The notes under the pieces: generated by a model | The model's input: the letters and a program-made list of their open reading frames with translations, nothing else | What the model was told of the DNA's origin: nothing | Databases searched by the model: none | Made by a program: the position numbers and the translations under genes | Shown: positions 38,767 through 44,383 of the stretch, in pieces | Layout: the number at the start of each line of letters is the position of its first letter | Position numbering within the stretch: the stretch's first letter is position 1 | Assembly (NCBI GenBank): GCA_002377855.1 | Contig: DFQQ01000042.1 | Location: 1-44,383 of the forward strand | Source: Acidovorax delafieldii | Lineage (GTDB): Bacteria; Pseudomonadota; Gammaproteobacteria; Burkholderiales; Burkholderiaceae_C | Direction: 5' to 3' | DNA: 44,383 bases

Positions 38767-41196
38767 ATGAACGCCCCCGTTGACGTCTCCTTTTTTGCGC
38801 GCGCCGCAAAGCCCTTGACCAGTTACCGTCCGTACTGGGCCAAGCGTTTTGGCACGGCCCCGTTTCTGCCGATGAGCCGTGCCGAGATGGAGAAACTGGG
38901 CTGGGACAGCTGCGACATCATCTTGGTCACGGGCGATGCGTACATCGACCACCCCAGCTTCGGCATGGCCGTGATCGGCCGCACGCTCGAAGCACAGGGC
39001 TTTCGCGTCGGCATCATTGCCCAGCCCGACTGGCAAAGCGCCGAGCCTTTCAAGGTGCTGGGCAAGCCCAACCTGTTCTGGGGCGTGACGGCGGGCAACA
39101 TGGATTCGATGATCAACCGGTACACGGCTGACCGGAAGATCCGCAGCGACGACGCCTACACCCCCGGCGACATCGGCGGCAAGCGCCCTGACCGCGCCGC
39201 CATCGTCTACAGCCAGCGCTGCCGCGAGGCCTACAAGGACGTGCCCATCGTGCTCGGCGGCATCGAAGGCAGCTTGCGCCGCATTGCGCACTACGACTAC
39301 TGGAGCGACAAGGTGCGCCGCTCCATTGTGGTGGACAGCAAGTGCGACCTGCTGCTGTACGGCAACGCGGAACGCGCGCTGGTCGAGGTGGCGCACCGCA
39401 TCGCGGCGCGCGAGCCGGTCGAGAAGATCACCGACGTGCGCGGCACCGCCTTTGTGCGCCGCCCCGACGATGAGAGCGGCAAGGGGTGGTTCGAGATCGA
39501 CTCCACCACCGTTGACGAGCCCGGTCCGGTCGAGGCGCACATCAACCCTTACATGACCACCAGCGAGCAGGCGGCCGCGCAGGGCGGCAATTGCAGCAAG
39601 GATGATGCTCCTCAATCAATAGCTGCTGGCGCTTGCGCTACGGGCGCTGGCGGCCAAAATGAGCAAAAGTCTGCCGAACCCAACCCTCCCATCGCGCCCA
39701 TCCAGTTCGTGGCCAACCCGGCGCTCAAGACACGGCTGAAGATGCCTCCGCGCGAGAAAACGGTCATCCGCCTGCCCAGCTACGAGCAGGTGAAAAGCGA
39801 CCCGGTGCTGTATGCCCATGCCAACCGCGTGATGCACCTGGAGACCAACCCCGGCAACGCCCGCGCCATGGTTCAGGCCCACGGCGAAGGCGTGACGGCG
39901 CGCGACGTGTGGCTGAACCCCCCGCCCATCCCGCTGACCACGGCCGAGATGGACCATGTGTTCGACCTGCCGTACGCGCGCGGCCCGCATCCCAGCTACG
40001 CCGACGAGAACGGCAGCCACGACGGCGCCACCAAGATCCCGGCGTGGGAGATGATCCGGTTCTCCATCAACATCATGCGCGGCTGCTTTGGCGGTTGCAC
40101 CTTCTGCTCCATCACCGAGCACGAGGGCCGCATCATCCAGAGCCGCAGCGAAGATTCGATCATCCAGGAGATCGAGGACATCCGCGACAAGGTCAAAGGC
40201 TTCACCGGCACCATCTCTGACCTGGGTGGCCCCACGGCCAACATGTACCGCCTGGGCTGCCGCTCGCCTGAGATCGAGGCCGCCTGCCGCAAGCCTAGCT
40301 GCGTGTACCCCGGCATCTGCCAGAACCTGACCACCGACCACGGCCCGCTCATCAAGATCTACCGCCGTGGGCGCGCATTGAAGGGCATCAAGAAGATCCT
40401 GATCGGCTCCGGCCTGCGCTACGACCTGGCCGTGAAGTCGCCCGAGTACGTCAAGGAGCTGGTGCAGCACCACGTGGGCGGGTACCTCAAGATCGCGCCT
40501 GAGCACACCGAGCAGGGGCCGCTGTCCAAGATGATGAAGCCGGGCATCGGCAACTACGACCGCTTCAAGCAGATGTTCGAGAAGTTCAGCGAAGAGGCCG
40601 GGAAGAAGCAGTTCCTGATCCCGTACTTCATCGCTGCACACCCTGGCACCAGTGACGAGGACATGATGAACCTCGCCATCTGGCTGAAGAAAAACGGCTT
40701 TCGCGCCGATCAGGTGCAGACCTTCTACCCCAGCCCCATGGCCACGGCCACGGCCATGTACCACTCGGGCCGCAACACGCTCACCCGCGTGCGCCGCGAA
40801 ATGCGCGACGCGGCCGAAGAGTCCGTGGACATCGTGCGCGGCGAAAAGCGCCGCCGCCTGCACAAGGCATTCTTGCGCTACCACGACCCGAACAACTGGC
40901 CACTGCTGCGCGAGGCCCTCAAGGCCATGGGCCGGGCGGATCTGATCGGCAATGGCAAGCACCATTTGATCCCGACCTTCCAGCCGCTCACGGATGGCGG
41001 CTACCAGAGCGCCCGGCGCAAGAATTCCACCCCAGTGGGCCAGAAGGCCGCGTCTGCAACGCCACAGCCACAGGCGGCAAGAGCAGGGCAGCCCCAAAAG
41101 AAGGGCCGATTGCTCACGCAACACACGGGCCTGCCGCCTCGGGTCACGGGCGGCGCCAAACCGTCCGCGAAGGCGGCGGCACGCAAACCGCGCTGA
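38767..41196 (+). CDS. ygiQ: YgiQ family radical SAM protein (UPF0313)
   Basis: This 809-residue protein has an N-terminal cobalamin-binding-like domain (WDSCDIILVTGDAYIDHPSFG), then a radical SAM core with GCFGGCTFCS, whose Cys440, Cys444 and Cys447 bind a 4Fe-4S cluster. FYPSPMATATAMYHSGRNTL is conserved in YgiQ. The C-terminal 80 residues are Lys/Arg/Ala/Pro-rich and probably disordered. Residues about 280-299 are encoded by a copy of the dispersed repeat, in a loop between the two domains. The family's reaction is unknown. The start agrees with homologues; the longer frame from 38656 does not. Confidence 0.93.
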   Translation: MNAPVDVSFFARAAKPLTSYRPYWAKRFGTAPFLPMSRAEMEKLGWDSCDIILVTGDAYIDHPSFGMAVIGRTLEAQGFRVGIIAQPDWQSAEPFKVLGKPNLFWGVTAGNMDSMINRYTADRKIRSDDAYTPGDIGGKRPDRAAIVYSQRCREAYKDVPIVLGGIEGSLRRIAHYDYWSDKVRRSIVVDSKCDLLLYGNAERALVEVAHRIAAREPVEKITDVRGTAFVRRPDDESGKGWFEIDSTTVDEPGPVEAHINPYMTTSEQAAAQGGNCSKDDAPQSIAAGACATGAGGQNEQKSAEPNPPIAPIQFVANPALKTRLKMPPREKTVIRLPSYEQVKSDPVLYAHANRVMHLETNPGNARAMVQAHGEGVTARDVWLNPPPIPLTTAEMDHVFDLPYARGPHPSYADENGSHDGATKIPAWEMIRFSINIMRGCFGGCTFCSITEHEGRIIQSRSEDSIIQEIEDIRDKVKGFTGTISDLGGPTANMYRLGCRSPEIEAACRKPSCVYPGICQNLTTDHGPLIKIYRRGRALKGIKKILIGSGLRYDLAVKSPEYVKELVQHHVGGYLKIAPEHTEQGPLSKMMKPGIGNYDRFKQMFEKFSEEAGKKQFLIPYFIAAHPGTSDEDMMNLAIWLKKNGFRADQVQTFYPSPMATATAMYHSGRNTLTRVRREMRDAAEESVDIVRGEKRRRLHKAFLRYHDPNNWPLLREALKAMGRADLIGNGKHHLIPTFQPLTDGGYQSARRKNSTPVGQKAASATPQPQAARAGQPQKKGRLLTQHTGLPPRVTGGAKPSAKAAARKPR
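39605..39662 (+). repeat. Dispersed palindromic repeat, copy G, inside ygiQ
   Basis: Exact core TAGC-N5-GCGC-N11-GCGC, ending in GGCCAAAAT. It lies in the sense direction, in frame, and adds about 20 residues to a linker region of YgiQ. Confidence 0.85.
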
Positions 41197-41412
41197 TCCA
41201 CTTGGGCAGCGCGGCCAGCCCGCTTGGAACGTGGTCTAGGGCTTGCAGGGTCACGAGGGTTCCCACCCCAAGATGTACCTCGCTAAGGGGAGGGAAGTCA
41301 GCTGATCAACACTCCGGTTGCTTGCATGGGGACCAGCCCGTTCTGCGCATCCGTGGCATCGATCCATTCCGATTGGATTCCACGATCTTCGAAGAGGTCG
41401 TGAGCAAGGCTC

Positions 41413-41883
41413 TCAAGGTGGCCCGTTCTGGCCGGCGTGGGTTCCCACGACAACCGATTGGCCTTCCTGCTCGGGCGCTTGTGGCACCAAGTCTTCGATG
41501 ATGAAGGTGCGGTAATAGAACGCGGCAGCCGCCCCTTCTGGGGTGATGGCTGATACAACGTTGTCTGGCGAATCCTTGTCAGCCATGGCAATCAGCACAC
41601 CGTGGTGGCCGGTACCTGCCAGATCCGCAATCCGGCGCACCATGTCGCCTTCGGCTCCCACAGAGGGCAGGGGGGCGTCGGTACTCCCCAGGGTGTGGAC
41701 GATTTCCTGGAGGATGAACTCAGGGCTGGCATGCGCCAACTCCCCCCGGTGGCCCACGTTGTGCAGCGAAGCCGCAGCCTGCCGCACGCAGTCTTCGTCA
41801 GGGAACAGCGCAAACACATGGCCGGTGGGGTAAAAAACGCCAGACATGTTGGTCATGCTGGAGTCAAGGATGAGAGGTTTCAT
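41413..41883 (-). CDS. Unknown stress-type protein, probably frameshifted at its 3' end
   Basis: The open frame encodes 156 residues starting MKPLILDSSMTNMSGVFYPT. I do not recognise the family; the GHVFALFPDEDCVRQAAASL and HHGVLIAMADKDSPDNVV segments look like a small alpha/beta domain. After THAGQNG the frame stops, but the neighbouring frame continues smoothly as GHLESLAHDLFEDRGIQSEW to a stop at 41298. Loss of one G in the run at 41422-41424 would join them into about 193 residues. No good ribosome site is obvious. Confidence 0.65.
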   Translation of the reverse strand: MKPLILDSSMTNMSGVFYPTGHVFALFPDEDCVRQAAASLHNVGHRGELAHASPEFILQEIVHTLGSTDAPLPSVGAEGDMVRRIADLAGTGHHGVLIAMADKDSPDNVVSAITPEGAAAAFYYRTFIIEDLVPQAPEQEGQSVVVGTHAGQNGPP

Positions 41884-42066
41884 GGTGCAGTTCCCGTTGT
41901 GTTGCAAACTGCCTGATTGAAACCAGCCGCACATCCATGCGCTGTAGGTGGGCCGGCAATTTTGGCGTCGTCCTGAGTCACCAGTTGGCGCTCGGCCAGC
42001 TCTCATGCTATTGGCAAGGCCACGTTGCGTTCAAGTCAACAGGACAAGCCTTTGCGCACAGCGTGC

Positions 42067-42121
42067 TAAAAATCCCGTGAGCGCCCGCCACACAAGCGCC
42101 AGCTGCTATTGGTTTTGATAG
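42067..42121 (-). repeat. Dispersed palindromic repeat, copy H
   Basis: On the minus strand TAGC-N5-GCGC-N11-GCGC is exact, followed by GGGATTTT. It lies after the end of the cold-shock/DUF1294 gene and upstream of the unknown gene at 41413. Confidence 0.8.
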
Positions 42122-42155
42122 GTGAACAGGGCTCTGCCGCATCGGGGCGCATGCG

Positions 42156-42902
42156 TCACCCGATCAATCCCCCCAACCACGCCGCCAGCGCTGCGCAATG
42201 GGCCACTACCGTGAGCCCATACACCATGCGGAACGCGGCTTTTTGCGTCTTGTGCCTCAGTTTTTGTTGGGCAAGCCACGCAGCGGGCCAGCCGCCTGCC
42301 AGTGCCAGCAGGTGCAGACGGCTCTCGCGGGTGCGCCACTGGCCGCGCCGCGCCGCGTATTTATCGGATGCGTAGGCCACAAGGGTGACCATGTTCACCC
42401 CGAGCACCACCCCCACGGCCCACAGCGACAACCGTTGCGCCCACACGCCCCAAGCCAGTAGCGCCACCCATGCCAACACCATCGTGCCCATCGCCAACGC
42501 ATAAGGGGCTTGAGAGCACCCGGCTGCGCCTGCGTGCCGACGTCCCTGGCCATTTGGCGGCGCTGTGCCACCCTGGCTGGGCCCGGCCGGACGCTGCCGC
42601 GCCGTTTGATCGCTCTGCCGCGGACGTGGCGTTCTGCCCCGAAGCGATCCGCCATTGCTGTGGGGCGCGGCCATGGAGTGCATCTCGTTGCCGGGCGCAC
42701 CACTTGGGCGCACGGCCATGCCCCTCGGGCCTTTTCCGCCCACGTGAATCTCATCAAAAACGACCGCCATTCCTATCCGGGGCGCTTCCTTTCCCTGAAA
42801 GTCGCGCAGGTGAAAAAACACATCCGCAACGGTGTCTGCGCTGCGGATGAGGCCGAACGCGCGCTCGGCGTCCCAGCGGCTGACATGACCGGTTTTTCGC
42901 AT
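42156..42902 (-). CDS. Cold-shock-domain/DUF1294 fusion membrane protein
   Basis: This 248-residue protein has an N-terminal cold-shock-like OB domain (about 1-65: GHVSRWDAERAFGLIRS, then VFFHLRDF), which normally binds single-stranded nucleic acid. A Pro/Gly/Arg-rich linker (about 65-135) follows. The C-terminal DUF1294 domain has three to four helices and YASDKYAARRGQWRTRE, conserved in that family. The ATG at 42902 has GGAG ten bases upstream; a TTG five codons earlier is possible. This two-domain layout is known in Proteobacteria but its role is not. Confidence 0.85.
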   Translation of the reverse strand: MRKTGHVSRWDAERAFGLIRSADTVADVFFHLRDFQGKEAPRIGMAVVFDEIHVGGKGPRGMAVRPSGAPGNEMHSMAAPHSNGGSLRGRTPRPRQSDQTARQRPAGPSQGGTAPPNGQGRRHAGAAGCSQAPYALAMGTMVLAWVALLAWGVWAQRLSLWAVGVVLGVNMVTLVAYASDKYAARRGQWRTRESRLHLLALAGGWPAAWLAQQKLRHKTQKAAFRMVYGLTVVAHCAALAAWLGGLIG

Positions 42903-43064
42903 GGGCAGTTGCTCCAAGATCAGGCCAGTGTTTTCAACAGAATGCCCTGTGCGAGTGCCAAGGTGTTCAGTGGCGCATGGGTCTGCTTTCCGGTGAGGCT
43001 GAGCGCGGCCGTGTGGGAGCAGGGCGTGCCAGTTGGCTGCGCGTTCTCGGCCCCATGGAACCGC

Positions 43065-43259
43065 TCAAACACGCGGATGCGCTGCAGCTCGCAGCCGAAC
43101 GCACTGGGGCGATACATCGCGGCGTCCGCACCGGACTGGGGCAGGCGGGGCATCGGTGACGTCTGAGCAGACCAAGCGCAAGAAGACTGCGGGCCGAGCC
43201 GGCTCGAGGCGGCTCAGCGTGCGCTTGCCGTTCAGCGGCTTTGGTGGCGAGATAGGCAT
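43065..43259 (-). CDS. Possible small gene or gene remnant
   Basis: An ATG with GGAGG seven bases upstream opens 64 codons starting MPISPPKPLNGKRTLSRLEP. An overlapping frame in the next phase (42920-43153) looks at least as protein-like (ELQRIRVFERFHGAENAQP). The two could be halves of a frameshifted gene, or both may be chance. I recognise neither. Confidence 0.3.
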   Translation of the reverse strand: MPISPPKPLNGKRTLSRLEPARPAVFLRLVCSDVTDAPPAPVRCGRRDVSPQCVRLRAAAHPRV

Positions 43260-43375
43260 GGTATGGGCCTCCGGCAAATGAAGGAGCAGAACCAGCGCAG
43301 GGAACTTTGGTAGTGCACCGGCGTCCTCACTGGGGTGATTTGTAATTGTTACATTGCTCCCCGGAAATCTCTCGA

Positions 43376-44296
43376 ATGCAACGCAGAACCTCTTTGGCCG
43401 CCCTGGCGGGGCTGGCCGCTTCCTCGGGAGCATTCATGGCCTCTTTGACCAGCGCCGCAGCCGTGCCCGTTTTACAAGGCCTCAAGCCATCTCCTCGCAT
43501 GCCCGTGCTGTTTGTGGGTCACGGCAGCCCCATGAACGCCATTGAAGACAACGCGTGGCGCCGCAGTTGGCAGGCCTTGGGCGGCGAATTGCTTGCTCGC
43601 GCCGTGCAGCCGCAGCTCATCCTGTGCGTGTCAGCCCATTGGCTCACGCGCGGCGGCTGGCAACTCACAGGCATGGCAAGCCCCAAGACCATCCACGACT
43701 TTGGTGGCTTCCCGCAAGCACTGTTTGATCAGCAGTACCCAGCGCCGGGTGCGCCGCTGGTGGCTCGCAGCCTGGCCAGTGAGTTGAAATCCCCCGCCAC
43801 GGGCGCTGCGCTGGGGGTGGATGCGAGCGAGTGGGGGCTGGACCACGGCACCTGGTCGGTGCTCAAGCCCATGTTCCCCCAGGCTCAGATTCCGGTGATG
43901 CAGCTGAGCATGGATTACAGCCGGCCGCCTTCCGAGCATTACGCGCTCGGCCAGCAACTCAAAAGCCTGCGCGAGCGTGGGGTGCTGATCGTGGGCAGTG
44001 GCAACATCGTGCACAACTTGCGCGCCACGCGCCGTGGAGCCGCCCCCAACGAGGCGTATGACTGGGCCACCGAGTTCGACACGGTGGTACAAGACCAGAT
44101 CAAGAAGGGCCAGCTGGGCGCCCTGCAAGACTTTCAGAAACTGGGTGCCGTGGCCCTGCAGGTGCACCCCACGCACGAGCACTATCTGCCACTGCTGTAC
44201 GCAGCCGGCGCGGTGCACGCTAGCGAGATGCCGCGTTTCTTCAACACGGGCTACCAGTCGGCGTCCATTTCGATGCGGTCGGTGTTGTGGGGGTGA
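43376..44296 (+). CDS. LigB-type extradiol dioxygenase (DODA family), Tat signal
   Basis: This 306-residue enzyme belongs to the class III extradiol dioxygenase family that includes plant 4,5-DOPA dioxygenase and E. coli YgiD. Metal ligands are expected in VGHGSPM, CVSAHW and the C-terminal HPTHEHYLP; GLDHGTWSVL and GSGNIVHNL are conserved family motifs. The N-terminus has QRRTSLAALAGLAASSGAF, a probable Tat signal, while YgiD is cytoplasmic. The ATG at 43376 is the start that begins this signal. The AT-rich stretch near 43340-43358 may be its promoter. The substrate is unknown. Confidence 0.9.
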   Translation: MQRRTSLAALAGLAASSGAFMASLTSAAAVPVLQGLKPSPRMPVLFVGHGSPMNAIEDNAWRRSWQALGGELLARAVQPQLILCVSAHWLTRGGWQLTGMASPKTIHDFGGFPQALFDQQYPAPGAPLVARSLASELKSPATGAALGVDASEWGLDHGTWSVLKPMFPQAQIPVMQLSMDYSRPPSEHYALGQQLKSLRERGVLIVGSGNIVHNLRATRRGAAPNEAYDWATEFDTVVQDQIKKGQLGALQDFQKLGAVALQVHPTHEHYLPLLYAAGAVHASEMPRFFNTGYQSASISMRSVLWG

Positions 44297-44301
44297 GCTG
44301 T

Positions 44302-44360
44302 TGCACTATTGAATTGATAGCTCGTAGCGCTTATCCATCAAGCGCCAGAGCCAAAAAATA
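44302..44360 (+). repeat. Dispersed palindromic repeat, copy I
   Basis: Exact core TAGC-N5-GCGC-N11-GCGC, ending in GCCAAAAAAT. It follows the dioxygenase stop codon by 5 bases, at the right edge of the window. Confidence 0.85.
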
Positions 44361-44383
44361 CCTGATTAGCGACATACCTCAGA

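Noticed and set aside
38190..38768. Minus-strand open frame of 192 codons before ygiQ
   Set aside because: Low-complexity Ala/Arg/Ser/Pro composition, no ribosome site, and it overlaps the better supported small plus-strand gene.
39616..41124. Long antisense open frame of about 500 codons
   Set aside because: It mirrors the strongly supported ygiQ gene, is His/Val/Arg-rich in the usual way of antisense frames in GC-rich DNA, and has no domain.
1..44383. Search for tRNA, rRNA, CRISPR arrays, transposases, integrases, restriction or toxin genes
   Set aside because: No T-loop consensus, no regularly spaced direct repeats and no such protein motifs were seen. The nine palindromic repeats are dispersed, not an array.

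Overview
The window looks like chromosome of a high-GC betaproteobacterium, most likely Comamonadaceae (Acidovorax-like). The grounds are strong G/C at third codon positions, the family mix (short-form chromate transporters, paired TrhO proteins, a PenA-like class A beta-lactamase beside a LysR gene) and a dispersed palindromic repeat that I recall from Comamonadaceae genomes. This assignment is inference. I see no phage, integron, transposase, rRNA, tRNA or CRISPR array.

Layout. Positions 1-6000 are a sulfur region: a 1-Cys peroxiredoxin, a small serine hydrolase, and a complete sulfate/thiosulfate ABC operon (binding protein, cysT, cysW, cysA). The peroxiredoxin and the operon carry nearly the same 39-bp upstream element (176-214 and 1715-1753), so they are probably one regulon, with CysB the likely regulator. 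dsbB, a fused GNAT-Rnk protein, a GST/TrhO pair and a GAF/HD-GYP phosphodiesterase follow up to 11 kb. From 11.0 to 13.0 kb a LysR regulator faces a Tat/lipoprotein class A beta-lactamase across an inverted-repeat operator. From 17.0 down to 13.0 kb a minus-strand operon encodes an FAD oxidoreductase, gluQRS, trmB and a diguanylate cyclase, with 4-base overlaps between the first three. From 17.1 to 20.5 kb another LysR regulator faces a pirin-flavodoxin-pirin cluster. A second TrhO, a MinD/FlhG-like ATPase coupled to a diguanylate cyclase, and a SulP permease fill the minus strand to 24.9 kb.

From 25 to 33 kb come a BON lipoprotein, a cystathionine beta-lyase, a DUF2189 membrane protein, the divergent tesA/ybbA pair, rlmB, a LivK-like binding protein and a two-gene chromate transporter. 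From 33 kb to the end are a repeat-built 95-residue protein resembling the knotted DUF6150 family, two flavoprotein oxidoreductases, a YjfB-like protein, a YigZ-like protein, the radical-SAM protein YgiQ, a probably frameshifted unknown gene, a cold-shock/DUF1294 fusion and an exported LigB-type dioxygenase.

The most distinctive non-gene structure is a repeat of about 55 bp found nine times, with the fixed geometry TAGC-N5-GCGC-N11-GCGC. Six copies are intergenic and three lie in frame inside genes (dsbB, gluQRS, ygiQ). Most other content is ordinary housekeeping and stress metabolism. I did not find a clear new defence or mobile system. The best leads are the shared sulfur element, the repeat inside coding sequences, the GNAT-Rnk fusion, the LysR/pirin/flavodoxin module and the knotted-repeat protein.
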